The notes under the pieces were generated by a model that saw only the letters and a program-made list of their open reading frames with translations, made no database searches and was not told the DNA's origin. This document shows positions 10,912-20,486 of a stretch of DNA of 55,373 nucleotides, piece by piece (the first letter of the stretch is position 1; each line of letters starts with the position of its first letter). Origin of the DNA: Mesostigma viride (lineage: Eukaryota; Streptophyta; Mesostigmatophyceae; Mesostigmatales; Mesostigmataceae); the NCBI GenBank assembly GCA_009746045.1, contig RPFO01002287.1, positions 1 to 55,373 of the forward strand, in the 5' to 3' direction. Both the position numbers and the translations under genes were made by a program.

Positions 10912-11379
10912 ATGGAAACCATCAAGGACAGCGACATCCACAGCTTCACGTTGCAGGGGCTCCGGCTGCAGTGCAAGGTCGTCAGTTGCTACGACGGCGA
11001 CACGGCGCGCGTCGTGACGATGTTCCCCTGGTCCTCACAGCCTCAGAAGTTGACGTTGCGCCTGGCCGGGATCAACGCGCCCGAGATCAATCCTCGCGTG
11101 CACGATCTGGACAGGGACGAGATCCGATATCGAGCGAAGATCTCCCGCAACGCGCTCATCCGTAAGGTGACGAACTGCGTCTTGCAACTCGGAGACGTGG
11201 ACCTGTCCCAGACGGATTTGCAGAAGATCTTGGACACGAACACCAAACTGGTCGACGTGAGCATGGGCCGTTTCGACGCGTTCGGCCGCGTCCTCGCGAC
11301 CGTCTACGCGGACGGGGTCGACGTCAACCACGAGATGGTCAAGGAGGGGTACGCGACGCCGTTCGGTTCGATCGCCTGA
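10912..11379 (+). CDS. Staphylococcal-nuclease-like (thermonuclease) protein
   Basis: 155 residues covering one complete SNase-like OB-fold domain. Visible signatures are the first calcium-binding and catalytic region (VVSCYDGDTARVV), the RLAGINAPEI segment with the conserved arginine, and the late region GRFDAFGRVLATVYADG followed by VNHEMVKEGYA. Family members hydrolyse DNA and RNA phosphodiester bonds with calcium. No signal peptide or membrane helix is visible, so a cytoplasmic or virion role is likely (host nucleic acid degradation is inference). The ATG at 10912 was chosen over in-frame upstream codons because those fall inside the preceding gene. Confidence 0.85.
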   Translation: METIKDSDIHSFTLQGLRLQCKVVSCYDGDTARVVTMFPWSSQPQKLTLRLAGINAPEINPRVHDLDRDEIRYRAKISRNALIRKVTNCVLQLGDVDLSQTDLQKILDTNTKLVDVSMGRFDAFGRVLATVYADGVDVNHEMVKEGYATPFGSIA

Positions 11380-11413
11380 TTTATTTTGTGGCGACACGGT
11401 GACAGGGTGAAAG

Positions 11414-12010
11414 ATGAGCGCGGCGTTGCTGCTCCTCCCGCTCGGCGTGGCACTGGGAGCCGGCGGATGGTACCTGTACAAGGTCGCGGAGGAGAGGGAG
11501 GCGGAGGTCGGCGAGTGCAAGGAGGCGAAGTGGAAGGAGCAGATCTGTCTCGGGTCTAGATGGTACGTCGGGGAGAGCGTGACGAAGGACAAGATTCCCG
11601 CGATCCCGAAAGAGGAGGCCGCCAAGGTGTTGACCAAACTCAACGGTGGTCCGTTTCAGCTGGCGTTCGAGTTCAAGGACGAGGAGCTGCCGAAATGGTA
11701 CGTGTTGGAGAGCGACGGCGGCTTCATCATGGCGGAGGACGCGGCGCGCGCCGAGAAATCCGACGCGACGCCCGAAGCCAGAGAGAAGGAGGTCGTCACG
11801 GCGTTGGATGACGGGTACTTCTCGAAGAAGTGGCTCCAGGCGATCAAGCCCGAGAGCCGTTCCGGCCGTTTCGCGGACCGGTTCCCGACCCGGACGTTGA
11901 AACACACGGTGTTCGACGGCGGATCGTGGGGGATCACGGTCGTGAAGGAGGCGGACGCGTCGACCAAGACATTTGCCTACGCGTTCTGGACCGCGCCGTC
12001 CGATCTGTGA
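11414..12010 (+). CDS. Membrane-anchored hypothetical protein
   Basis: 198 residues beginning with one hydrophobic helix (residues 2-22, ALLLLPLGVALGAGGWYLYK) followed by a charged soluble domain. That domain contains WYVGESVTKDKIPAIPKEEA and a C-terminal block GSWGITVVKEADASTKTFAY. An N-terminal anchor with most of the protein on one side fits an inner-membrane virion protein, but no homologue is recognised. It follows the nuclease gene by 34 bases, a gap with a T-rich stretch and a CGACAC box at 11393-11398. Confidence 0.6.
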   Translation: MSAALLLLPLGVALGAGGWYLYKVAEEREAEVGECKEAKWKEQICLGSRWYVGESVTKDKIPAIPKEEAAKVLTKLNGGPFQLAFEFKDEELPKWYVLESDGGFIMAEDAARAEKSDATPEAREKEVVTALDDGYFSKKWLQAIKPESRSGRFADRFPTRTLKHTVFDGGSWGITVVKEADASTKTFAYAFWTAPSDL

Positions 12011-12019
12011 TCACTGGGA

Positions 12020-12051
12020 CGACACGATCCGACACATTGGGAATGATAAAA
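12020..12051 (+). promoter_or_regulatory. CGACAC boxes plus ATAAAA before the gene at 12088
   Basis: CGACAC at 12020-12025 and 12030-12035, then GATAAAACG with ATAAAA at 12046-12051, 42 bases before the ATG at 12088. Same elements as the other box-plus-TATA promoters, with the box inverted. Confidence 0.45.
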
Positions 12052-12087
12052 CGCGGAGCCGACACTCGACCGCACTCCGAGTGAGAC

Positions 12088-12450
12088 ATGGAGAGAATCT
12101 GCTTCCACCCCGACCCCTCCCCCGGGCGTGGTGGCGACGACTGCCCGGGAATCGGGGAGCTCGAGCTCATCGAGCACGCCGATTGTCTGAACCTCTGCGG
12201 CAACTGCTGCGAGCGGATGAACCGACTCTGTCGCCACTGTGGATACGTGATGGTCCGGAGAGTGAAGGAGGCCAGAAGGTTCGCGATCCAAAACGGTTAC
12301 AACCGCTTGTCGGCCGAACGCGATCGAACCGACACGATCGGCAGAAACGACACGATCACGAAGGACATAAAAGCCGCGAGCGACCCGGTCTTCCCCACTC
12401 TCACCTCCTCGAGCTCTCCTCCTCCCTTCGACCATGAACTGCCCCGATAA
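12088..12450 (+). CDS. Small Cys-rich protein with RING-like half
   Basis: Up to 120 residues. Residues about 32-55 hold C-x3-C-x2-C-C-x6-C-x2-C (CLNLCGNCCERMNRLCRHCG), like the second half of a treble-clef or RING finger. The last third is encoded by sequence that also contains CGACAC boxes and the TATA-like box of the next gene, and it overlaps that gene's start at 12434. The true C-terminus may therefore be earlier, hidden by a frame error. No family assigned. Confidence 0.5.
   Translation: MERICFHPDPSPGRGGDDCPGIGELELIEHADCLNLCGNCCERMNRLCRHCGYVMVRRVKEARRFAIQNGYNRLSAERDRTDTIGRNDTITKDIKAASDPVFPTLTSSSSPPPFDHELPR
12330..12373 (+). promoter_or_regulatory. CGACAC boxes plus ATAAAAG before the gene at 12434
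   Basis: CGACACGATC occurs at 12330 and 12348, followed by ATAAAAG at 12367-12373, 67 bases before the ATG at 12434. The leader between is strongly pyrimidine-rich (CTCCTCGAGCTCTCCTCCTC). Spacing and leader match those before the SSB gene (69 bases) and the gene at 1473 (73 bases). Confidence 0.55.
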
Positions 12451-12634
12451 GGCGCCCATCGTATCGTGCCGCGAGAATCGGCGCAGGAGAGCGCAAGAAG
12501 CCTTTTCGTCGCCCTACTTCCCTGTTTCGGAAGTGCGCGAACTCTTGGCGTCTGTTCCGCGGAACGACCCTACGCCGCTCCACCTAGACGAGTTCGAGCG
12601 ACGATACAACGCCGCGAATCACGGTGGCGATTGA
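12434..12634 (+). CDS. Small hypothetical protein
   Basis: 66 residues (MNCPDKAPIVSCRENRRRRA ... PLHLDEFERRYNAANHGG). It is charged and soluble with no motif recognised. It is supported by its own TATA-like box and pyrimidine-rich leader, and by an AT-rich stretch after the stop. It overlaps the 3' end of the preceding reading frame by 17 bases. Confidence 0.5.
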   Translation: MNCPDKAPIVSCRENRRRRAQEAFSSPYFPVSEVRELLASVPRNDPTPLHLDEFERRYNAANHGGD

Positions 12635-12773
12635 CGCCCCGCGCGCGCAACAATCGGCCTAATGAAACGGCCTAATAAATTGTCTATGTATGGACACGAA
12701 AACCGCACGCATGCATGGAAAGCGGAAACGAATGATTTATTACATCATAAATAATAAAGGCTTCTTTCGCGGC

Positions 12774-13157
12774 TCAAATGGCACTTATGTAATTCATGAC
12801 GAACACGGCGTCGTTGTGTATGGTGAGGTGGTATAGCAGCCTCTTGTTCGGCGCGGCCTTCATGTTCTTCAACATGTCCGATTCATCGCGGCCCACGCCG
12901 TACCGTTTGTCGTAGCACGGTCCACATACGAGGAGCCAAGGGGCGGGCGATTCGTCGAGCGGGATGGTTTCTTGCCACGCCCCGTGGAACTTCCACCCTT
13001 CCTTTAGCCCTTCGCGGCGGCAGAACACGCACGCCGAGACCCGTTGGTCGTCGAGCGCGTGGAGTTGCGCGATCCTCGTGAGACGTCGCTGTTTCTTGCG
13101 ACGGGCGATCGCCAGCTCGATCTCTTTTTGGTAGATGTATTGGGGCACGCCGTTCAT
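12774..13157 (-). CDS. Zinc-ribbon-like hypothetical protein
   Basis: 127 residues. A basic helix at the N-terminus (EIELAIARRKKQRRLTRIAQ) is followed by two Cys pairs, C-V-F-C and C-G-P-C about 37 residues apart, as in a zinc ribbon, with a Trp-rich stretch (EGWKFHGAWQETIPLDE) between them. DNA or RNA binding is inference. The start codon follows directly on a (CT)21 tract. The gene is convergent with 12434-12634 across an AT-rich gap (12635-12773) in which I see only AATAAA-like sequence. Confidence 0.6.
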   Translation of the reverse strand: MNGVPQYIYQKEIELAIARRKKQRRLTRIAQLHALDDQRVSACVFCRREGLKEGWKFHGAWQETIPLDESPAPWLLVCGPCYDKRYGVGRDESDMLKNMKAAPNKRLLYHLTIHNDAVFVMNYISAI

Positions 13158-13159
13158 CC

Positions 13160-13163
<4 letters not shown>

Positions 13164-13205
<42 letters not shown>
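13164..13205. repeat. (AG)21 microsatellite filling an intergenic gap
   Basis: Twenty-one AG units occupy nearly all of the 50 bases between the gene ending at 13208 and the ATG at 13157 (both minus). On the coding strand it is a (CT)21 leader tract six bases before the ATG. Confidence 0.95.
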
Positions 13206-13207
<2 letters not shown>

Positions 13208-13208
<1 letters not shown>

Positions 13209-13512
13209 CAGGCCATCCAGTTCTGCACGCTTTTATTGCGAGGAGGGCGGAACCACATCCGCCATCCGACGGCCAGGATGACGACGAGTAGGAAGAGGAC
13301 GACACATCCGAGTCGGGTCGTCGTGTCGTATTGGATGACGTCATCTTCCAGTGGAACGTACCTATGAGGTTGTCGGAACGCAGTACGACGCGAGTCCCGT
13401 CGCACAACGTTCCTTTTAGAAGCACGTCGGGCCGGTCGGAATCGATCGCGGTCGACGCGACCCAGATGGACAGCACGAGCAGGACCGCGAAGGATAGGTG
13501 CGGTAGAATCAT
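13208..13512 (-). CDS. Small type-I-like membrane protein, one frameshift
   Basis: About 101 residues after one break near 13358. The N-terminus is a signal-peptide-like helix (MILPHLSFAVLLVLSIWVAS). A short domain follows (LLKGTLCDGTRVVLRSDNL), and in the shifted frame VPLEDDVIQYDTTTRLG leads into a second hydrophobic helix (CVVLFLLVVILAVGWRMWF) and a short basic tail. The span is 305 bases, not a multiple of three. GTATAAGG lies five bases before the ATG, the late-like pattern seen at other membrane-protein genes. Probably a virion membrane protein; no homologue recognised. Confidence 0.6.
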
Positions 13513-13528
13513 CGATCCTTATACTCCC

Positions 13529-13768
13529 TTACGGCGATAATCGCCCGGTCGCGCCCATTCGCACGCAAAACTTGCGGTTCCACCCCATGGCCTCGAACAA
13601 GACGTGGAGCAGGGCCGCAGAAACCGCCACTTGCAGGAAGACGCCGTTCTCCTTGGCCGCGGACTCCTCGTCGTGTTTCTTGTGAAGATGTCGCGCGAGG
13701 GCCATGACTCCCGTCATCGCCGCCGACACCACGAGCGCTTCCACGAGCACGACACCGAAGCGAGACAT
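13529..13768 (-). CDS. Small membrane protein, two helices
   Basis: 79 residues (MSRFGVVLVEALVVSAAMTG ...). Hydrophobic segments lie at about residues 5-25 and 44-62, separated by a charged loop (HLHKKHDEESAAKENG). It lies 16 bases before the next minus-strand gene (start 13512) and is divergent from the gene at 13793. No family recognised. Context (another small membrane protein directly downstream) suggests a virion or host-membrane role. Confidence 0.6.
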   Translation of the reverse strand: MSRFGVVLVEALVVSAAMTGVMALARHLHKKHDEESAAKENGVFLQVAVSAALLHVLFEAMGWNRKFCVRMGATGRLSP

Positions 13769-13792
13769 ATTGTATCATTAGGAAGCGATAAA

Positions 13793-14346
13793 ATGGCCGA
13801 GACGATCCAACAGTGGGAACTGGACGTTCTTGCCGCGTGTCTCTCGTCCGAGCCCGACATTTCCCGCCGGATCCTGTGCGTCATAGGATCAACTGACGCC
13901 ACGTTCGGGTCGGCGGTCGTGCACGACCCTGTCTCCGCGCTCGTGGACGTCCGTGAGGCGCGGGAATGGACGACCGGACTCGGACAACTGTTGAAAGACG
14001 CGTGCAGGTTCCCGCGGTACCGCAAGTACCTGTTCCTGTTCCGCCGCGACGGGGAGGAGGTCGATCCAAGTACCATCCGGTCCGTCCGCGCGTGTTGCGC
14101 GGGGTTCGACGTGGAGACGTTCGACATCATGGAAGACCTGTGGAGTCCGTACGGCAGCGCTGCGTACACAACGCCGCCGTTCGTCGCTCACATGCGATCT
14201 CTGTTACGCCGAAAACTGCACGAGGAGACGGACGCGTACGACGCCGAGGTCACGCCAAGCCGTACATTCGCGCGGCCGCCAGATCGGCGGTCGACAAGCG
14301 CGGGACGCAGAGACGGGCCAGCGATGGACGGGCCTCGCTGTCCTAG
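13793..14346 (+). CDS. Stand-alone KilA-N-associated C-terminal domain protein, one frameshift
   Basis: About 185 residues. The core VHDPVSALVDVREAREWTTG followed by LGQLLKDACRFPRYRKYLFL matches the C-terminal domain of the KilA-N protein at 30685 (VIVEVKDVKDWMKGIGQLFG). The pattern of hydrophobic strand, acidic residue, W-x3-hG-Q-hh and a following strand resembles a restriction-endonuclease-like fold, but the catalytic lysine of a PD-(D/E)XK site is not convincing here. A frame break near 14254 leads to a basic tail ending at 14346. DNA-related function inferred. Confidence 0.6.
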
Positions 14347-14752
14347 CGGCGACGACGGCTTCGGCGCATTGGTCGGCGACGGTCGCTCGCGTCGCGAGCC
14401 TTTGGGACTCCCAGAACCGCCAAAAGGACGCCACGGCGCAGATGTCGTCCGTGACGGCGTTGTAGTTGTCGCGGGAGTGGTACCTCCTCAAAATCTCCTC
14501 GAACCCGTCCTCGAAGGACGCGGTCGCTATGAGAGCTCGCGTCACATACGTCACGAGGTCGACGGGCGTCGAGCACGTGCGGCAGAGATACTTGAGCATC
14601 AGATCGGCGCCGTCCAGAGGCGAGACGCCGACCCGATCGCACGCGAGCGCGAAGTCCGGGACCCCTCTCTCTCGGACTCTGGACACGTGGCGGAAACGAG
14701 GGCGACAAGACGCGCAGACGGAGCGACGGATACAGGACCCGTCACATGTCAT
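14343..14752 (-). CDS. Cys-rich zinc-binding hypothetical protein, C-terminus uncertain
   Basis: The protein starts MTCDGSCIRRSVCASCRPRF, with C-x3-C ... C-x2-C pairs, then a long helical region and a later C-x2-C (YLCRTCSTPVDLVTYVTRAL). The reading frame is open to 14204, but the last part would lie entirely over the opposite gene. Another frame stops at 14343, exactly at the 3' end of that gene, which is the more natural end if a frame error sits near 14380. Transcribed divergently from the coiled-coil gene at 14830. No family assigned. Confidence 0.5.
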
Positions 14753-14829
14753 ATCGGGCTCCTCGCGAGAAGCGCGGATGTTCGCGCGGATAAAAAGAAC
14801 GAACCGTATAGTAATACCCCTCACGCATT

Positions 14830-17800
14830 ATGATGCACACCTGGTTCCGACCCTCGGACGACTTCCTCATCGGAGGGGTCGTCAACGGGGTGCGCGCTTA
14901 TGACCCTTGGCACCGTCCGTCCGATCTGGACATGATCAAGAGCGAGGAGGTCGACGTCGCGGATTCCGATGACGACGCGACCAAGTCCGTTGTGGCCGGA
15001 ATGACCGCGCCCCCCTCGCGCAACAAACTAACCGAAGAAGAACGTGTCAAAATCGCGATCGCAGCCGCGACCGTGGAGTACAAGAAACAGCTCGACGAAA
15101 TGGAGCGAAAATATCGCGTTCAATTGCTCGAACTGGAAACTAATCAGCGTACGAAAATAGAGGGAGATGTCAGCGCTGAGCGAGAAAGAGTCACGAATAA
15201 ATTCAAAGAAGAAAAGGAGCAATTGTTGAATGAGTTCAATCAACGATTAGACGAGGCCAGGTCCGAAACCGCTCGAACCGCTGAAAAACTGAATCGTTTG
15301 AAAGAGAGTAACAAAGAGTTTCTTCAGCGCGTTCGTTCGGATATGGATTCAAAAACCGCCGAAATCGCGCGTCTCAACGATGCCATAACATCACTAAACA
15401 CGGAGAAGACATCTCTCGAGAACCACATTGCCGAACTGGAGTTGCAAGCGGCCAACGGATTGAAAACCGCGTCGGAAGCGAGGACCGAGAGGGAAGGGTT
15501 ACAACAACAGTTGGAAGACGTCAAAAATCGTCTAAGCGAGGAAACGGCGAGTGGCCAGCGACTCCGAGAAGAACTAGAGGCGACGAAACGAGCTGGAGAA
15601 GAATTGGTCAAATCGCTAAGAAGAGATTTCGAGGCCGCCCAGAACGACGCACAAACTGCTTACAACCGAGAGATAGTACGTCTATTGGATGAGCTGAGAA
15701 CATTGCATGCCCAAAAAACGAAATCGGAAGAGGATGCCAAAGCGGGTATCGAAAAGGCGATAGTGGAAAAGAGGCGAGAGTTCGATGAACTTCGAATCAC
15801 GCACGAGCGCATAATGGGAGAACGAGAGGCTCGTTACGAAACAACCATCCGTCAAATCGAGGAGAGGAACCGCGAGGCGTCGGACCAGGCGGCCGCGTTG
15901 GAGACCGAGTTACGAGATGAGATTTATAGACTTGGGGAGTTGAGCAACGACATGAAAGATACCATACAAACCATGATCCAACGACATGCGGATGCAACCA
16001 ATAATACAATGAATGAGATCAGAGATCTCAAGAGAACATTATCAGGGTTGGAAGCGGAGAAGGAATCGCTCGCAGGAGAGATCCGCATATTAAGACACAA
16101 CGTATTACTGAACGAAGCGGAAAGGGGGGAGATGGAAATACTGTTTGCACGTATGAAAACAAAAATTATAGAATCCGAAAATACAAGAGAACGGTTAAAA
16201 GTGACCGAGATTGCATTATTGTCGCACAACGAACAGTTACAGGCGGAGTTGAGCGAGATTAAGAACGAACTCGAAACCCGCGTGTCAGCATACGAAGCGG
16301 AGATGATACGCGTACACGATAGCCATACGTTGACGCTTACAGAAAAAACGGAGGAGATCGAGCGTTTAAATGCTGACAAGGTTGAACTGTCAACACAGTA
16401 CGCGGCAGTGACCAAAGAATTGGAGAACGCACGCGCAGAGTATAACGATCTCCGATCGGAACTGGGCGCGTCTCGAGAAGAACACGCGGCCGAGTTGAAA
16501 AGAGTCCGAGAGGAGGCAGAGGAACAAACGCGCACGGCGAATGGCGCGCTCGAAACTCTTCAACAGAAACACGATATGCTTTCGAGCGTTAAAGAAGGTT
16601 TGGAATCACAATTGGGGCAGCTTAAACGACAATTGGAAACGTCTAGCGCCGAGACGGCCACTAGAATCGCGGAAAAGATCCAGGACGTAGAAGAAGCCAA
16701 AAACATGATACAGACAAGAGATAGGCAACTCGATGAACAAGGTCGTCTGCTGCGAGAAGCGATGGAGAGACAACGTCAGAGCGACGATACCATAGTTCGC
16801 CTACAAAACGAAAAGCAGGCGATGGAAGCTAAGGAGGAGGACATGATCAAGAAGAACAATGAACTCAATAAACAGACCGAAGATTTGACAAGGAAAATCA
16901 AGGATAACGAAAATAAAATGGATGGGGTCAAGAAACGCATGAGAGAACTTCTACAAACAAGAAATGACGAATCGTCCACGCGGATAACCCATATAAGCCA
17001 GGAAAAGCAACAAATCGAGCAGGAATATAATACATTGAAGGAGCTACACAAAAAACTACGGGACAAAACGATAATCTTCAAACGCAGCTACAGAAAGCCG
17101 GAAAGGAACAAGACACGTTACTACGCGACCTCGAAAAGTATAAGATCGCGGCTCATGCGATAATCGAAGCCGAGTCCCAAGAACTCGATACTTCGCGGGA
17201 TAGAATCAAGGCACTCGAAACGGGGTTGGAAACCGCGCGAAAGGTATTCGAGGACTTTTCCATCCCTCGCGTCGACGACCTCATCGAAGTGAACGATATT
17301 ATCAGGAGTTGGGAATATGTAGTGAGGAGTGGTCACAATGACACAACCAAGGTATTAGATAGGTTAAAAGAGTTGCAAGAGGCACTGACTAACCAGATTA
17401 GAGACTCCATGCGCGGTTATTTCAAACCCGATAGGAAGTCACAAAAGGACAAAACAAAACAAAAAACCTTGATCAATCGAGGGATCAAGGCGCTAGCTAT
17501 CATTGCGCCATTGCTGTTACAAGCGGCGGCTTCGAGCATGGGCATGGGAGGTTCAGCACCTGCGGTGGCTAGCACTTTCACGGGGCTCCAAAACGCCGCG
17601 ACGTCCGTTTTAGGGAATTTGAGCCCCACACCTAACTACGCCCCTGGCGCGCATCAACATCCCGTGACAGGACCTCCGGCTCGTCTGCAAGACGATAGAG
17701 GAAAAGCGGTCATGCAACCCGTACAAGAAACCCCGCCTCAATCGCACAATCCGTTTTTTACCCAACTCGCAATCCCTCACAATCCCACAACCCCGTTCGA

Positions 17801-18437
17801 GCCCCTGGCCACAACGGGAGTGCCGCAATGGGTCATCCAACGGGTCCAAGAAAACCGACATGCAGAAGTAATTAAAGAACTCCGACGAAGGGCTATTCGT
17901 CTAGGAGTCATAAGGGGATCCCGTCAAGAGCTGTCAAAGATTGCGAAAAGCGAGAACGCCGATACGGCATCAGCAACGCCTCCTTCGAATGGAGCGGGCC
18001 CGTCCTCGGCTGTAGCCACGGGTGTGACACGGGGGTGGCAGACGGGGAGACGAATGGGAGGCAATTTTAACCAAGTGGATCCCACAGCGGAAGGAGTGAG
18101 GAGTGTTAGTCTCATCACAGATCCACGGGCTAGAGAAGAGATGGTCAGGAGCTTGTTGGAATGGTTGTACACGCACACACCTGGCCTCGGAGATGTCGCA
18201 GAGGGGGCGCGACGAATCCAACCTTACGTGATGGGCATCGTCGATAGGGACCCAGCACAAATAGCTCAAGCGGTAGCACTTGACGTGGCTACCGCACAAG
18301 CCGATAGGGCATTGAGTTACGCGCAACAGGATTATCCACGCTTGGTGGCCACGTTGCGAGCGGCTATGCCTTATCTAAGGACACTGGGCGAGACGGCATC
18401 CATCATTCAAACCGTTCAAGGTTTGGTAAAGCTATAA
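14830..18437 (+). CDS. Giant coiled-coil protein, one frameshift
   Basis: About 1200 residues. Residues about 60-850 are almost continuous heptad-rich coiled coil (for example NELNKQTEDLTRKIKDNENK). The frame breaks near 17066 in an A4 run where A5 would keep it, and the coiled coil continues directly in the new frame (LQTQLQKAGKEQDTLLRDLE). After residue 880 come a hydrophobic stretch (GIKALAIIAPLLLQAAASSM), a Pro/Thr-rich linker and a helical end domain (RSLLEWLYTHTPGLGDVAEG). No Walker motifs, so it is not a complete SMC or Rad50 ATPase. A filamentous scaffold or tegument role is inferred. Codon use is distinctly AT-richer than most neighbours, apart from the first 200 bases. Confidence 0.75.
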
Positions 18438-19565
18438 TCCGGATCAAATGCGCGACTTCCTCTGCCGTCGTATACGCGCTCAACCCGATGCGGACCGTGC
18501 CCATCTCCAGTTTCCTCGGCAGTCCGATGGCCTTCAGCGTCTCGCTGCGCCGCTTCAGATGACACGCCGACCCGGTCGAGATCGCGATCCCCCGTTTCGC
18601 CAACCGGGCGACGAGCGCGCGCGAACTGCGAACGGGAAGAGCGGCGCTCACCAGGTTCGGCAGGCGCCACTTCTCGTCCTTCGGCCCGTGGACGACCGCG
18701 CCCGTCTTCTCCAGATCCGCCACGAGGCGTCCTCTCAGAGCCCGGATGCGCGCCACGTCCCTCCTCTCGTGGCGGCGGTTGACGCGCACGGCCTCCGCGA
18801 GCGCCGCGATCAGTGGCGGCGACTCCGTCCCGGGCCGCACGGCCCTCTCCTGTCCCCCGCCGTACGTGAGAGGGGCCAGACACGAAGGAGACTTGCGGAG
18901 GACCAGCGCGCCCACGCCCTTGACCGAATGGATCTTGTGCCGGACACGACGAAGCTGTCCAGGCATCGAAACCCCTTGAGCGGGAACTTACCGGCCGCCT
19001 GCGTGGTGTCCGAGTGGAAATGGACGCGATCCCCGATGACACGCCGGATGGCGCACAGATCCTGGATCGTGCCGATCTCGTTGTTAGCGTAGATGATGCT
19101 CGCGAGCTTCACGCGCGATCCGTACTTGTCGACGGCCTCCCGGAGCGCCTCCATCTTCACGAACCCCTCCGCGTCCACGGGCAGCCGCACGATCGTGATC
19201 TTGTCCCCGTGTTCCTTCTTCAGATGCTCCAACGGCTTGATGCCCGCCGGGTGCTCGATCGCCGACGTCAGCACGACGCCCTCGAACCCGTGTTTCTCCA
19301 TGACGCCCTGCAACACGATGTTCATGCTCTCCGTGGCCCCCGACGTGAACAGGACGGACCGGACGGGGACGCGCAGATCGCGCGCGATGTCGGCCCGCGC
19401 CTTCTCGACGAGGGAGCGGGAAACCTTGCCGATCTCGTGGGAGGAGGACGGGTTACCGTACGTCTCCGCGACCCTGCGAAACACGTCCAACACGCAAGGA
19501 TGCGGCCGTGTCGTCGAATTGTTATCCAGATAGATCTCCTTTCTCGCTTTCATGCGCCTTTCCAT
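18403..19565 (-). CDS. Cysteine desulfurase, NifS/IscS class, one frameshift
   Basis: About 387 residues, a complete aminotransferase class V fold enzyme that would remove sulfur from L-cysteine using PLP. Visible: N-terminal IYLDNNSTTRPHP, the SGATESMNI phosphate-binding region, AIEHPA with the PLP-stacking His, YANNEIGTIQDL, HSDTTQAAGKFPL, the PLP-lysine loop HKIHSVKGVGAL, RPGTESPPLIAALAEA, and the catalytic-cysteine loop STGSACHLKRRSETLKAIG. The frame breaks near 18940 exactly at the PLP loop (GGCACAAG where GGCCACAAG keeps the frame). NifS-like proteins occur in several NCLDV families. No scaffold or ferredoxin partner is nearby. The 3' end overlaps the coiled-coil gene by 35 bases, tail to tail. 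Confidence 0.85.
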
Positions 19566-19604
19566 AGTAGCAGCCACGCAAATAATGTGCGGATACCTTT
19601 CCTC

Positions 19605-19669
19605 GTGTCGTTCCTCTCGTAGGTTCGTTCGGCGAGACGAGAAAAAGATCCAGGGGATGGGTATAAAAG
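19605..19669 (+). promoter_or_regulatory. GTGTCG box and TATAAAAG before the gene at 19681
   Basis: GTGTCG at 19605-19610 and TATAAAAG at 19662-19669, 19 bases before the ATG at 19681. The divergent desulfurase gene starts at 19565, so the region may serve both. Confidence 0.5.
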
Positions 19670-19680
19670 CACGAGACGAG

Positions 19681-20396
19681 ATGGGTAAGATCGTCGTGAA
19701 ACCAGACACCAGCGCCGTCGCGGCCCCCGCCGCTCCCGTCGTCGAGACCAAGTCCCGCAAGAGGACCCGACGGTCCGCGGCCAAGACCGAGGTGGAGAAC
19801 CTCGACGTCGTCGATATGGGTGTCATGAAAGAGACCCCGCGCGCCACCACCGCCCCCTCTCCCTCCCCCGCGCCCGCTCCCCCCCACCCGCACTCGGGTC
19901 GGACGTGGAACCCTTCTCGATCCCCAACACGCTGGCGGAGAGCCACATCGCATTTCTCCGGAGGAAGGCGGACGGCGCCGTCCACGTCGGCGCGCTGTTG
20001 TCCGCTCTTGGGGCAAAGTCCGAGGACGTGTTCGGGACGGACTCTTCCTGGATCGCGCCCGAGGCGGTCGTGAAGGCGATGAAGAGCGACAAGCGCATGC
20101 GTCCGTTGCACGAGGCGTTCTCGGAGTCGATCGCCGTGCTCGAAGATCTGGAGGCGGACAAGGAGAACGACGTCCCGTTCCGCTGCGTCGACTTCTTGAA
20201 GGCCCGATACGGCCACGGAAACTTCGACGCCACGCACCTGATCCAGTTCGGGGGGGCGGTGTACAAGGAGTACAAGAAGACGCACGGAACCGAACCCCCC
20301 ACCCGCGAAAACAATGGGTACAAACTGTACTTCCGACGGGACATCCCCGTCATGCAGAGGGCCTTTGACGAGTGGCCTCAGCGACTGCTCGGTTGA
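19681..20396 (+). CDS. Hypothetical protein with low-complexity N-terminus, one frameshift
   Basis: About 238 residues. The first 70 are basic and Ala/Pro-rich (TKSRKRTRRSAAKTEVENLD, then a Pro/Ser run). The frame breaks near 19884 in a C7 run and resumes as VEPFSIPNTLAESHIAFLRR. The remaining domain is helical (VPFRCVDFLKARYGHGNFDA ... GYKLYFRRDIPVMQRAFDEW) and looks globular. The basic N-terminus could be a nuclear-localisation or DNA-contact tail. No family recognised. Its TATA box suggests early expression. Confidence 0.6.
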
Positions 20397-20486
20397 TCGA
20401 TCCTATCCTACCGTGAAATGAGAAAACATGCGTTCCGACGTGAACGAACCTCTAATTTTATTCATGAATATGTAATAATAAAGAAC

